From positions 1 to 64,000 of the forward strand of contig CALJTY010000015.1 in the NCBI GenBank assembly GCA_937975915.1: a stretch of 64,000 bases of DNA, in the 5' to 3' direction. Below, one piece after another: positions 50,633-58,925 of this stretch. The first letter of the stretch is position 1, and each line of letters opens with the position of its first letter. The position numbers and the translations under genes were made by a program. This DNA comes from an uncultured Acidimicrobiaceae bacterium (GTDB lineage Bacteria; Actinomycetota; Acidimicrobiia; Acidimicrobiales; RAAP-2). The notes below the pieces were generated by a model, which worked only from the letters and a program-made list of their open reading frames with translations, was not told where the DNA came from and ran no database searches.

Positions 50633-51292
50633 ATGTCGGCACGTTTAAATCTTGTAGTACTTGGCAAGCAAGGCGCGGGTAAGGGCACCCAGTGCAAGCG
50701 TCTCGTTGACGACTACGTCATTCCACAGATCTCTACTGGCGACATTCTCCGCGCTGCAGTAAAGGCCGGAACGCCACTTGGAAAAGAAGTCGCCGGCGTT
50801 CTTGAATCTGGTGGACTTGTTTCAGATGAACTTGTAAACAAGCTCGTGCTTGACCGCATGAACCAAGACGATGCTAAGCGCGGAGCTCTCTTTGACGGCT
50901 TCCCACGCACCCTTAACCAGGCTGAAGCACTCGATGCGCTACTTGGTGAAGATGGCGTAAAGCTCGTTCTCAACCTTGACGTTTCCACCGAGCTCGTAAC
51001 CGAGCGTCTTAGTTCACGTCGAGTGTGCCAAGAATGCGGCACTATCTACAAAGACTCTGACATTGAAGCAATTTCTGGCACCTGCGAAAAGTGTGGCGGC
51101 GACGTTATCCAACGCGCAGATGACCGTCCTGAAGCCATTCGCAAGCGCCTTGACATCTACGAGCAAGACACCGCGCCGCTGCTTTCGTTCTACGAAAAGC
51201 GCGGGTTACTCGTTACAGTTAATGGCGATCAAACTCCGGACGAAGTAACGGCCGCTATTAAGAAAGTTGTCGCTGAGCGAGGACTCGCGTGA
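50633..51292 (+). CDS. adk: Adenylate kinase, zinc-LID type
   Basis: A 219-residue long-form adenylate kinase. The P-loop GKQGAGKGTQ lies at 11-20, and the LID carries four cysteines (C132, C135, C151, C154) that bind structural zinc in this subgroup. It interconverts ATP plus AMP with two ADP. The secY-adk-map order is conserved. It overlaps map as GTGA. Confidence 0.97.
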   Translation: MSARLNLVVLGKQGAGKGTQCKRLVDDYVIPQISTGDILRAAVKAGTPLGKEVAGVLESGGLVSDELVNKLVLDRMNQDDAKRGALFDGFPRTLNQAEALDALLGEDGVKLVLNLDVSTELVTERLSSRRVCQECGTIYKDSDIEAISGTCEKCGGDVIQRADDRPEAIRKRLDIYEQDTAPLLSFYEKRGLLVTVNGDQTPDEVTAAIKKVVAERGLA

Positions 51293-52029
51293 GACGTTCA
51301 GCTGATGAGCTGAACAAAATGCGTAAGGCTGGCAAAGTTGTCGCCGAAATGCACGAAGCAACAAGAGCCGCAGTAAAGCCCGGCGTTACTTTGTTGCAAT
51401 TGAATGAAATTGCGGCTGAAGTTATTGCCAAGCGCGGAGCTCGTTCAAACTTTCTCAACTATCACGGTTTTCCTGCAGTCATTTGCACGAGTCCGAACAA
51501 CATGATTGTTCACGGTATTCCTGACGACACCAAACTTCGTGAAGGCGACATCATCTCTATTGACTGTGGCGCAATCATTGAGGGCTACCACGGTGATGCC
51601 GCGTACACAATGGGTGTTGGAGAAATTAGTCCTGTGGCAAAGAAACTGATTGACATTACTGAGCGTTCAATGTGGGCTGGTATCGAGCAACTTAAAGCTG
51701 GTAACCGACTTCACGAAGTTGGTCGCGCGGTACAGAACGTGGCTGAAGCTGCTGGGTTCTCGGTTGTACGCGAATACGTTGGTCACGCAATTGGAACTGC
51801 GATGCACGAACAACCTCAGGTTCCTAACTACTGGCCGGGTTCAGGTGGACCAACACTGAAGACCGGCATGGTGTTTGCAATTGAGCCAATGATCAACGTT
51901 GGCTCAGCTGATACCTATGTGCTCGATGACGGTTGGGGAGTAATGACCCAAGACGGTGAACTCTCTGCGCACTTCGAGCACACCATTGCCGTTACCGACA
52001 ATGGCCCAGAAGTCTTTACCGTTCTCTAG
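51289..52029 (+). CDS. map: Methionine aminopeptidase, type I
   Basis: A 246-residue metalloprotease that removes the initiator methionine. The metal ligands appear in order: Asp in ISIDCGAIIEGYHGDAA (two), His in VGHAIGTAMHEQP, Glu in VFAIEPMIN and Glu in SAHFEHTIAVT. No SH3-like N-terminal extension is present. The GTG start overlaps the adk stop. The stop overlaps that of the antisense LuxR gene by 4 bp (CTAG), ending the rplC-map unit. Confidence 0.97.
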   Translation: MRRSADELNKMRKAGKVVAEMHEATRAAVKPGVTLLQLNEIAAEVIAKRGARSNFLNYHGFPAVICTSPNNMIVHGIPDDTKLREGDIISIDCGAIIEGYHGDAAYTMGVGEISPVAKKLIDITERSMWAGIEQLKAGNRLHEVGRAVQNVAEAAGFSVVREYVGHAIGTAMHEQPQVPNYWPGSGGPTLKTGMVFAIEPMINVGSADTYVLDDGWGVMTQDGELSAHFEHTIAVTDNGPEVFTVL

Positions 52030-52484
52030 AGTTCGTCACTGCGGCGCTGGCTAACGAGCGCAATTTCAGTCCGGTTCGATAGCCCTAACTTGTCCAGAAT
52101 CATAGAGACATAATTTCTGATTGTGTTCTGGGACAAATTGATCGTTTGCGCTATTTCCTTGTTGCTCATTCCCTCGGCCAGTAATGCGAATACTCGGAGT
52201 TCTTGAGCGTTCAGTTGCTGGACCCGCATGTTCTCCTGGGCCCGTCGGCTTTCTCGAAGCTGTAGGTGTTCGAGATCCTGCTGGGATAAAACATGGGGAG
52301 TGAGACTGTTTATTACCGCCGTGAGCTCTAGGTCAGCAGTTTTTAACTGGTCCTTGGTGAGGTTCGAGGCCACATTTTCACAGGCAATGTCTAGTGCTGC
52401 ACGGGCTTTTGCCAGGTGGCTCAACACAGAATCCAGGTATTCACGCTCGGCTCTTTCTGGCGAATGTGGGTTGAGAAGTGGCAT
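52026..52484 (-). CDS. LuxR-type helix-turn-helix protein without receiver domain
   Basis: A 152-residue protein. Residues 90-147 form a LuxR/NarL helix-turn-helix (LNAQELRVFALLAEGMSNKE, then NTIRNYVSMILDKLGL). Residues 1-88 are helical and charged, with no phosphoacceptor receiver, PAS or ligand domain that I recognise. It is probably a DNA-binding regulator whose input is unknown. It lies antisense between map and infA, interrupting an otherwise co-directional ribosomal cluster. AGAGGG is seven bases before the ATG. Targets cannot be told from sequence. Confidence 0.82.
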   Translation of the reverse strand: MPLLNPHSPERAEREYLDSVLSHLAKARAALDIACENVASNLTKDQLKTADLELTAVINSLTPHVLSQQDLEHLQLRESRRAQENMRVQQLNAQELRVFALLAEGMSNKEIAQTINLSQNTIRNYVSMILDKLGLSNRTEIALVSQRRSDEL

Positions 52485-52552
52485 ACCTCCACCCTCTCAC
52501 GCCCCAGCCCCAGTAGGTGGGCAGGGCAAAACCCAGGAAATCAGGCCCGCTT

Positions 52553-52580
52553 TTGCGTTTTTCTGAAAATTCGGTAGAAT
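52553..52580 (+). promoter_or_regulatory. Promoter of infA-rpmJ-rpsM-rpsK-rpsD-rpoA unit
   Basis: TTGCGT (52553-52558), 16 bases, TAGAAT (52575-52580), with predicted start near 52587. It restarts transcription after the antisense LuxR gene. Confidence 0.6.
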
Positions 52581-52586
52581 AGTCAG

Positions 52587-52673
52587 CCGACCTCTTAAGA
52601 AGTACATGAGGTCAAACACGAGGAAGTTTTTGCTTCTTCGTGCCCCCGTAGTCACGTAACAAGGAGAAAGAAC
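52587..52673 (+). promoter_or_regulatory. Leader of infA with two hairpins and strong ribosome site
   Basis: GACCTC/GAGGTC (52589-52613) and a 10-bp stem CACGAGGAAG/CTTCTTCGTG with a TTTTTG loop (52617-52642) precede AAGGAG (52661-52666). The ribosome site is seven bases from the CTG at 52674. Confidence 0.5.
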
Positions 52674-52898
52674 CTGAGTAAGCCAAAGGAAGATGCGTTC
52701 ACCGTTGAGGGAACTGTCGTCGAGCCTCTACCAAATGCAATGTTTCGAGTTGAACTCGAGAACGGTTACACCGTCCTCGCTCACAGCTCAGGAAAAATGC
52801 GCATGCACCGCATCCGTATTCTCCCAGGAGACAAAGTACAAGTTGAGATCACTCCATACGACATGACACGCGGCCGTATTACCTACCGCTACAAATAA
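52674..52898 (+). CDS. infA: Translation initiation factor IF-1, apparent CTG start
   Basis: A 74-residue frame that aligns with IF-1 throughout: FTVEGTVVEPLPNAMFRVEL, VLAHSSGKMRMHRIRILPGD and PYDMTRGRITYRYK. IF-1 binds the 30S A-site and promotes correct initiation. There is no ATG, GTG or TTG at the expected start; the codon after AAGGAG and seven bases is CTG, and the next residues (SKPKEDAF) fit a normal N-terminus. Upstream in-frame codons offer no alternative. The next in-frame ATG (codon 23) would remove a conserved strand. It is followed by rpmJ after 31 bp. Confidence 0.93.
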   Translation: MSKPKEDAFTVEGTVVEPLPNAMFRVELENGYTVLAHSSGKMRMHRIRILPGDKVQVEITPYDMTRGRITYRYK

Positions 52899-52929
52899 CT
52901 CAAGTTCTTAGAGATCGAGAAAGAAAAAC

Positions 52930-53043
52930 ATGAAAGTTCGCGCGAGCGTAAAGCCCATGTGTGAGAAGTGCAAAGTCATTCGACGAGAAGGTCACGTCCG
53001 CGTGATCTGCGATAACCCACGCCACAAGCAGCGTCAGGGCTAG
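52930..53043 (+). CDS. rpmJ: 50S ribosomal protein bL36
   Basis: A 37-residue protein, MKVRASVKPMCEKCKVIRRE onward. The zinc site is complete: C11, C14, C27 and H32, the C-plus form. It binds 23S rRNA near the factor site. Its stop codon forms part of the AGGAG ribosome site of rpsM. Confidence 0.96.
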   Translation: MKVRASVKPMCEKCKVIRREGHVRVICDNPRHKQRQG

Positions 53044-53053
53044 GAGAAAAAAG

Positions 53054-53431
53054 ATGGCCCGTATTGCAGGAGTAGACATCCCACGCGACAAGCGCACGGT
53101 GATCTCACTTACATATATCTATGGTGTTGGACCGACAAAGGCTAAGCAGGCCTGCGAGGCAACCGGCATTGACGAGTCTGTTCGCGTGAAGGACCTCACA
53201 GAGGCTGACGTTAACAAGCTTCGTGCGTACATTGACCAGAACATCACTGTTGAAGGTGACCTTCGTCGTGACGTCGCACAAGACATCAAGCGCAAGATGG
53301 AAATTAACTGCCTACAAGGAGTCCGTCACCGCAAGGGTCTGCCTGTTCGTGGACAGCGCACCCGCACAAATGCTCGTACCCGTAAGGGACCAAAGCGCAC
53401 AGTCGCTGGTAAGAAGAAGGTCGTTAAGTAA
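53054..53431 (+). CDS. rpsM: 30S ribosomal protein uS13
   Basis: A 125-residue protein: ARIAGVDIPRDKRTVISLTY, GLPVRGQRTRTNARTRKGP and a lysine-rich tail. It contacts P-site tRNA and the 50S bridge. AGGAG precedes the ATG; it overlaps rpsK as TAATG. Confidence 0.98.
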   Translation: MARIAGVDIPRDKRTVISLTYIYGVGPTKAKQACEATGIDESVRVKDLTEADVNKLRAYIDQNITVEGDLRRDVAQDIKRKMEINCLQGVRHRKGLPVRGQRTRTNARTRKGPKRTVAGKKKVVK

Positions 53432-53832
53432 TGGCAACCGCTAAGCCGTCAGCAGCTCGTAAGACTCGTAAGAAGGAACGTAAGAACGTTGCCTTCGGCG
53501 TGGCTCACATCAAGAGTTCGTTCAACAACACAATCGTGTCAATCACTGACCCAGAAGGAAACGTCCTTTCATGGGCTTCATCTGGTCAGGTCGGCTTTAA
53601 GGGTTCACGTAAGTCAACCCCTTACGCTGCCCAGCTCGCTGCTGAAAAGTGCGCGCGTGCTGCAATTGAACACGGCATCAAGAAGGTTGACGTACTGGTT
53701 CGTGGTCCTGGCTCAGGCCGTGAGACTGCAATTCGATCACTCGCTGCTGCGGGTATTGAAGTTGTCAAGATCCAAGACGTAACACCACTAGCTCACAATG
53801 GTTGCCGCCCTAAGAAGCGCAAGCGAGGTTAA
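53431..53832 (+). CDS. rpsK: 30S ribosomal protein uS11
   Basis: A 133-residue platform protein: VAFGVAHIKSSFNNTIVSIT, RGPGSGRETAIRSL and the C-terminal IQDVTPLAHNGCRPKKRKRG, where PHNGCRP is usual. rpsD follows after 6 bp. Confidence 0.98.
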   Translation: MATAKPSAARKTRKKERKNVAFGVAHIKSSFNNTIVSITDPEGNVLSWASSGQVGFKGSRKSTPYAAQLAAEKCARAAIEHGIKKVDVLVRGPGSGRETAIRSLAAAGIEVVKIQDVTPLAHNGCRPKKRKRG

Positions 53833-53838
53833 GGAAAA

Positions 53839-54483
53839 ATGGCTCGTTACACAGGACCAGTTTGTCGACTCTGTCGTCGCGAACGTACAAAGTTGTACTT
53901 GAAGGGTGAGCGTTGCTTCACTTTGAAGTGCCCAGTCTCAGAAAACTCTGACCGTCAGAAGCGCGCATTCCCACCAGGCATGCACGGCGCTAATCGTCAG
54001 CGTCAAGGCTCTGAATACCTTGGCCAGCTTCGTGAGAAGCAGAAGGCTCGTCGTATCTACGGTCTTCTTGAAAAGCAGTTCCGCAACCTCTACGAAGAGG
54101 CAAGCCGCCGTCCTGGCATCACTGGAACGAACTTGCTTCAGTTCCTTGAGCTTCGTCTTGACAATGTTGCGTACCGCGCAGGTTGGGGTGCATCACGCGC
54201 TCAGGCCCGCCAGCTTGTTCGTCACGGTCACGTGACTATCAATGGCAAGCGCGTAACTATTCCTTCGTACCGTGTGCGTCCTGGCGAAGTGATTGCTCTT
54301 AAGGCAGTTACTCGCGAGAACTTCAACGTCAAGCGCAACGCTGACGTACTGGAGCGCAACGTACCAGGCTGGTTGGAAACTTCTGAGAACGGCTTTGCAG
54401 TTACCGTTCGCGTTGTTCCAGCTCGCGAGCAAATCACCGAAACCATCCAAGAGCAACTCATCGTTGAGTTGTACTCCAAGTAA
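53839..54483 (+). CDS. rpsD: 30S ribosomal protein uS4, zinc-knuckle type
   Basis: A 214-residue protein. C9, C12, C26 and C31 form the N-terminal zinc knuckle; an S4 RNA-binding domain follows (QARQLVRHGHVTINGKRVTI). It initiates 30S assembly and in E. coli represses the alpha operon. rpoA follows after 22 bp with AAGGAG. Confidence 0.98.
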   Translation: MARYTGPVCRLCRRERTKLYLKGERCFTLKCPVSENSDRQKRAFPPGMHGANRQRQGSEYLGQLREKQKARRIYGLLEKQFRNLYEEASRRPGITGTNLLQFLELRLDNVAYRAGWGASRAQARQLVRHGHVTINGKRVTIPSYRVRPGEVIALKAVTRENFNVKRNADVLERNVPGWLETSENGFAVTVRVVPAREQITETIQEQLIVELYSK

Positions 54484-54505
54484 CCGAAAGACTTAAGGAG
54501 TCCCC

Positions 54506-55447
54506 ATGCTTATTATCCAACGTCCAACAATCGAAGCCCTTGGCGACGAAATCAACAACACCCAATCATTTGGCATCGGACCACTCGACCCAGGATTCGG
54601 TCACACGCTTGGTAACTCATTGCGTCGCACCCTTCTTTCATCGATCCCAGGTGCTGCTGCAACACGCGTGAAGTTCGACGCTGTCTTGCACGAATTTGGT
54701 GTCATCGAAGGTGTTAAGGAAGACGTCCAGGACATCTGCCTTAACTTGAAGGACCTCCTTCTTATTGTTCACTCAGACGAGCCAGTAACACTTCGTCTCG
54801 ACAAGAAGACTGAAGGACCTGTCACTGCACGTGACCTTTCAACTACTGCTGATGTTGAGATTCTCAACCCAGACCTTCACCTTGCTTACATCACATCTGC
54901 AAAGTCATCACTTAGCTTCGAGCTCACAGTAGAGCGCGGCAAGGGATACGTAGGAGCTGAAGGCAACAAGGGTTCTTCAACCATTGGTGTTATTCCACTC
55001 GACGCAATCTTCACACCTGTTCGCCGTGTGAGCTTCGAAATCTTCCCAGTTCGTGTTGAGCAGTCAAAGGACTTCGACCGTCTCGTTATCGAAATCGAAA
55101 CTGACGGAACCGTAAGCCCACAAGAATCACTTGCTTCAGCTGGAAAGACACTCGGTTCACTTGTTGAACTGATTGGTGACTTTGACAACGAAGCACCAGC
55201 TCTTGAGCTTGGTGACGTTGGATCAGCACAAGCTGCAGCTTCTGAGCTTGACATTCGAATTGAAGAACTCGGCCTTACCGAGCGTTCACGTAACTGCCTT
55301 AAGCGCGCTGGCATCAACACAATTGCTCAGCTCGTTAACGCAACAGAGCGTGACCTTACATCCATCACAAACTTCGGTGCTACGTCACTGAAGGACGTGA
55401 ATGACCGCCTCGAAGAGCGTGGTCTTTCACTTCGACTAGAGGACTAA
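54506..55447 (+). CDS. rpoA: DNA-directed RNA polymerase subunit alpha
   Basis: A 313-residue subunit. The N-terminal domain (GPLDPGFGHTLGNSLRRTLL) dimerises and nucleates polymerase assembly; the C-terminal domain (LGLTERSRNCLKRAGINTIA onward) contacts UP elements and activators. The linker is short and acidic. It lies between rpsD and rplQ as usual. Confidence 0.98.
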   Translation: MLIIQRPTIEALGDEINNTQSFGIGPLDPGFGHTLGNSLRRTLLSSIPGAAATRVKFDAVLHEFGVIEGVKEDVQDICLNLKDLLLIVHSDEPVTLRLDKKTEGPVTARDLSTTADVEILNPDLHLAYITSAKSSLSFELTVERGKGYVGAEGNKGSSTIGVIPLDAIFTPVRRVSFEIFPVRVEQSKDFDRLVIEIETDGTVSPQESLASAGKTLGSLVELIGDFDNEAPALELGDVGSAQAAASELDIRIEELGLTERSRNCLKRAGINTIAQLVNATERDLTSITNFGATSLKDVNDRLEERGLSLRLED

Positions 55448-55449
55448 TT

Positions 55450-55812
55450 ATGTTAGGTGCACCAAAGAAGGGCCCACGTTTCGGTGGAAGCTCATCACAC
55501 CAGAAGGCAATGTACGCAAACCTTGTTTCGTCACTTATTGCTGCTGAAGGAATCGTTACAACAGAAGCTAAGGCCAAGGCCCTTCGTCCCATCGTGGAGA
55601 AGGTCGTAACCGCAGCCAAGAACTCCCCAGAGGGTTCAGTGCACGCTCAGCGTCGTGTCGTTGCGTTCATTCGCGACAAGGACATGGCTCACAAGTTGTT
55701 CACTGAAATTGCTCCTCGTTACAAGGAGCGTCCTGGTGGTTACACCCGCATCTTGAAGCTTGGGCCGCGTCAGGGTGACAATGCCCCTATGGCGCGCATT
55801 GAGTTCGTTTGA
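55450..55812 (+). CDS. rplQ: 50S ribosomal protein bL17
   Basis: A 120-residue protein: FGGSSSHQKAMYANLVSSLI, AKALRPIVEKVVT and the C-terminal RYKERPGGYTRILKLGPRQG. It surrounds the tunnel exit. Its 3' end overlaps the likely truA start by about 30 bases. Confidence 0.98.
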   Translation: MLGAPKKGPRFGGSSSHQKAMYANLVSSLIAAEGIVTTEAKAKALRPIVEKVVTAAKNSPEGSVHAQRRVVAFIRDKDMAHKLFTEIAPRYKERPGGYTRILKLGPRQGDNAPMARIEFV

Positions 55813-56668
55813 TCCATCAGTAGTCGCTACCGAAAGGTGGCGTCTTGACCTCGCCTATGACGGCAGAGGTTTTAGTGGATTTGCCTATCAGCCAGAAGTC
55901 ACCACAGTTGTTGGAGTCCTTCGCGTCGCACTTGCAACGACCCTTCGTCTAAAAGAAGAGCCAGACATTATTGGTGCGGGTCGCACTGACGCTGGCGTGC
56001 ACGCATTCGCACAAGTTGTCCACGTTGATCTACCCGTTCAGTTCTTTCCTGACGAGCGCGGAGAACCGGTACAGCGTCTTCTTAACTCTCTCAACATGCA
56101 ACTTCGTGGACAGATCCGTGTTCTGAAAGCACAGCGCGTTAGTGCTGACTTTGATGCACGCCACTCTGCACTGTGGCGCGAATACCGCTACCTAGTTTTT
56201 GAATCAGATCCTCCAGCGCTAGCGCTTACGAACAGCTTCGCGTGGAGCGTTGAAGGACCTCTCGACATTGACGCCATGAATAGAGCTGGCCAACAGTGCA
56301 TTGGAACGTATGACTTTCGCTCGTTTTGTCGCCGCCCCACTAACGCTGGACCGGAGGACCCGCTGCTTCGCCGCGTTATTTCAGTGAGGTGGGAACGGGT
56401 CCCTGACGAGTGGGCCATGAGCCCCACCGGAGAGCCAGTGCTTCGCCTCAACATCAGGGCCCAGTCCTTTTGCCACAACATGGTCCGCAATCTGGTCTCC
56501 ACCATGGTCGCCGTAGGGCGAGGGGACATCCCCGAAAACACCATTAAAGACCGCCTGGAGACCCCTCAGAGGGATCATTTGCCATCGGCGGCCCCACCCG
56601 AGGGTCTGAGCCTTGTCGGGGTCGGATACGAGGAATTTGCTGGCGGCCCCTCCGGTTTCGTAAGATAG
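55781..56668 (+). CDS. truA: tRNA pseudouridine(38-40) synthase TruA
   Basis: A pseudouridine synthase of about 295 residues. The catalytic Asp lies in GAGRTDAGVHAFAQV. It modifies the anticodon arm of many tRNAs. The start is uncertain: ATG 55781 (after AGGG), GTG 55775 or TTG 55799 are all in frame and overlap rplQ; the conserved domain begins at WRLDLAYDGRGFSGFA. The last 100 bases hold the rplM promoter. Confidence 0.94.
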   Translation: MPLWRALSSFDPSVVATERWRLDLAYDGRGFSGFAYQPEVTTVVGVLRVALATTLRLKEEPDIIGAGRTDAGVHAFAQVVHVDLPVQFFPDERGEPVQRLLNSLNMQLRGQIRVLKAQRVSADFDARHSALWREYRYLVFESDPPALALTNSFAWSVEGPLDIDAMNRAGQQCIGTYDFRSFCRRPTNAGPEDPLLRRVISVRWERVPDEWAMSPTGEPVLRLNIRAQSFCHNMVRNLVSTMVAVGRGDIPENTIKDRLETPQRDHLPSAAPPEGLSLVGVGYEEFAGGPSGFVR

Positions 56669-56675
56669 AGAGTCC
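56637..56675 (+). promoter_or_regulatory. Promoter of rplM-rpsI, inside the end of truA
   Basis: TTGCTG (56637-56642), 18 bases, TAAGAT (56661-56666). The -10 and the following bases match the rpsL promoter at 14 of 15 positions. It overlaps the last codons of truA. Confidence 0.6.
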
Positions 56676-56725
56676 CTTAGGAGTCCCACGCTGGTGACCC
56701 CCTAAAGATCGCTGAAAGAAGAATT

Positions 56726-57172
56726 GTGAAGACCTTTACTCCAAAAACAGCCGAGATTTCTCGCGACTGGTTAGTCATTGACGCAGAAGGACTTGTCCTT
56801 GGCCGCGTGGCAACAGTTGCTGCTTCACTACTTCGTGGAAAGCACCGCGTCACCTTTGCTTCACACATGGACATGGGCGACAACGTCATCATCATCAACG
56901 CAGACAAAGTAGTCATTACTTCTAACAAGGCAACGCAGAACTTCCGTTACCGTCACTCTGGTTACCCAGGTGGAATTCGTTCAACATCATGGGGAACACT
57001 TCTTGCCGATGACCCAGAAAAGTTCGTGTACGACGCAGTTAAGGGAATGATTCCTAAGAACCGTCTTGGTCGTCAAGTAATGGCGAAGCTTCACGTTTAC
57101 AAGGGCGCAGAGCACCCACACATTGCTCAAGCACCAAAGATGTACGACACCTCGGCAATCCGCCGCGGTTAA
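56726..57172 (+). CDS. rplM: 50S ribosomal protein uL13
   Basis: A 148-residue protein with DWLVIDAEGLVLGRVATVAA, FRYRHSGYPGGIRS and GMIPKNRLGRQVMAKLHVYK. It is an early 50S assembly protein. The GTG start at 56726 follows GAAAGAAG and lies about 50 bases from the predicted transcript start. rpsI follows after 11 bp. Confidence 0.97.
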   Translation: MKTFTPKTAEISRDWLVIDAEGLVLGRVATVAASLLRGKHRVTFASHMDMGDNVIIINADKVVITSNKATQNFRYRHSGYPGGIRSTSWGTLLADDPEKFVYDAVKGMIPKNRLGRQVMAKLHVYKGAEHPHIAQAPKMYDTSAIRRG

Positions 57173-57183
57173 GGAGAAAATTC

Positions 57184-57579
57184 GTGTCAACAATTCCACT
57201 CACACAAACAACTGGCCGCCGCAAGGAAGCAGTTGCTCGCGTACGTCTTCGTCCAGGAACTGGAACGATCACTATTAACTCACGCGCATTCGACAACTAC
57301 TTCACATCAGCAACACACCGCCAGATGGTGATGGAACCACTTCGTCTTACTGACCAGCAGCAGACCTACGACATCGACGTAACAATCGAAGGTGGCGGAA
57401 CTGCAGGACAGGCCGGAGCACTTCGCCTCGGAATCGCACGTTCACTTCTTGAGCTCGACGAAGCAACTCGTCCAGCCCTTAAGAAGGCCGGACTCCTTAC
57501 TCGCGACTCTCGCAAGAAGGAATCGAAGAAGTACGGTCTCAAGAAGGCCCGTAAGGCGCCTCAGTACTCGAAGCGTTAA
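57184..57579 (+). CDS. rpsI: 30S ribosomal protein uS9
   Basis: A 131-residue protein: TTGRRKEAVARVRLRPGTG and the C-terminal RKKESKKYGLKKARKAPQYS with KR at the end that reaches the P-site tRNA. GTG start after AAGGAG. Its stop overlaps glmM as TAATG. Confidence 0.98.
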   Translation: MSTIPLTQTTGRRKEAVARVRLRPGTGTITINSRAFDNYFTSATHRQMVMEPLRLTDQQQTYDIDVTIEGGGTAGQAGALRLGIARSLLELDEATRPALKKAGLLTRDSRKKESKKYGLKKARKAPQYSKR

Positions 57580-58877
57580 TGGCCATGGCCGTGCAATTTG
57601 GCACGGACGGCATTCGGGGCAGAGCCTACGAAGAGATAACTACCGACCTTGCCTACAAGCTTGGTCGCGCAGTTGCTTCAGTATTCAACGCTCCAGTGTT
57701 CGTTGGTTACGACACCAGAGAAAGCTCACCCGCACTCGCTGCAGCAGTGCTGTGTGGTCTAAAAGATGGTGGCGCCAGCGCTTTTAATCTCGGCTACTTC
57801 ACAACCCCTGGTGTTGCGGTAATTGCCCAGCAACGCAGTGGCGTTGGCGTTGTGGTTTCTGCGTCGCATAACCCATACTTTGACAACGGCCTAAAGGTCC
57901 TTGGACTCGGTGGATCAAAGCTCGACGTTGCCACAGAACAAGCGGTCACTGACGCACTGAACGCAGCACCAAGCGCAGCGAGTGACGAATTCGCTGAAAC
58001 ACCAATTGATGCTTCAGCCGAGCACGACTACGCCCATCACATTGCCAGTTTGGTCCCCGGAGATATTTCAGCACTGTCGATTGTTCTGGACTGCGCCAAT
58101 GGAGCAGCATCACACGTAGCGCACGAACTCTTTGAAGCAACTGGTGTTTCGCTGACGACCATTAATGATGCTCCTGATGGAAAGAACATCAACGAGAACT
58201 GTGGATCAACGCACGTTGAAGCTCTCATTGCAAAAGTCACTGAACTAGGTGCAGATCTAGGTCTCGCATTTGATGGTGACGCTGACCGACTTATTGCAGT
58301 TGACAAGAACGGCGATGTAAGAGACGGCGATGACCTCATGATTCTTTTCGCACTCGACTTCGCTGAGCGCAACAAACTCGGTGGCGGACTCGTTGTTACT
58401 TCGATGAGCAACCTTGGACTTCACCGCGCCATGAGAATTGCAAAGACAAAAGTTGTAGAAACTGATGTTGGTGACCGCAATGTGTTGTTGGCCCTGGAAG
58501 AAAATTCTTGGAACTTTGGTGGCGAGCAGTCTGGTCACCTCATTTTTCGAGACCTCGCACCAACTGGCGATGGACTTCTAACCGGACTCATGTTGTGTGA
58601 CCTTGTTGCTCGACGCGGACCACTTGACGAATTAGCGAGTGCCGCGTGGACACGTGTGCCCCAGCGTTTGATCAACATTGCAAACGACCTCTATAAAGAT
58701 GACGTGGTGCAGACATTGTTCCAAGAACTCGTTGCGAGCCACAATGTGGACTTGAGCGATGTTCGACTACTGGTTCGACCTTCTGGCACCGAGCCAGTTG
58801 TTCGAGTGATGATTGAGGCGCTGGACGCTTCATTCGTTGATGAGTTCTCATCTCGCTTGGAAAGTTCTTTTTCCTGA
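57579..58877 (+). CDS. glmM: Phosphoglucosamine mutase
   Basis: A 432-residue alpha-D-phosphohexomutase. The active phosphoserine is S96 in VVVSASHNP; Mg binding is DGDADRLIAVD; the phosphate-binding loop is RPSGTEPVVRVMIE. It converts glucosamine-6-P to glucosamine-1-P on the way to UDP-GlcNAc. It is coupled to rpsI, tying wall-precursor synthesis to the ribosomal transcript. The ATG at 57579 or a second ATG two codons on could serve as start. Confidence 0.97.
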   Translation: MAMAVQFGTDGIRGRAYEEITTDLAYKLGRAVASVFNAPVFVGYDTRESSPALAAAVLCGLKDGGASAFNLGYFTTPGVAVIAQQRSGVGVVVSASHNPYFDNGLKVLGLGGSKLDVATEQAVTDALNAAPSAASDEFAETPIDASAEHDYAHHIASLVPGDISALSIVLDCANGAASHVAHELFEATGVSLTTINDAPDGKNINENCGSTHVEALIAKVTELGADLGLAFDGDADRLIAVDKNGDVRDGDDLMILFALDFAERNKLGGGLVVTSMSNLGLHRAMRIAKTKVVETDVGDRNVLLALEENSWNFGGEQSGHLIFRDLAPTGDGLLTGLMLCDLVARRGPLDELASAAWTRVPQRLINIANDLYKDDVVQTLFQELVASHNVDLSDVRLLVRPSGTEPVVRVMIEALDASFVDEFSSRLESSFS

Positions 58878-58912
58878 AATTAACTGGGCCGGGGTGGAGA
58901 AACCCCTGCGAG

Positions 58913-58925
58913 TAGGCTTGTATTC
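58913..58925 (+). promoter_or_regulatory. Leaderless promoter -10 element of glmS
   Basis: TAGGCT (58913-58918), then seven bases and the ATG at 58926, without a Shine-Dalgarno. It lets glmS be transcribed apart from rpsI-glmM. Confidence 0.5.

Noticed and set aside
58878..58925. glmS ribozyme upstream of glmS
   Set aside because: The gap is 48 bases and has no room for the ribozyme fold; the element is known from Firmicutes and some relatives.
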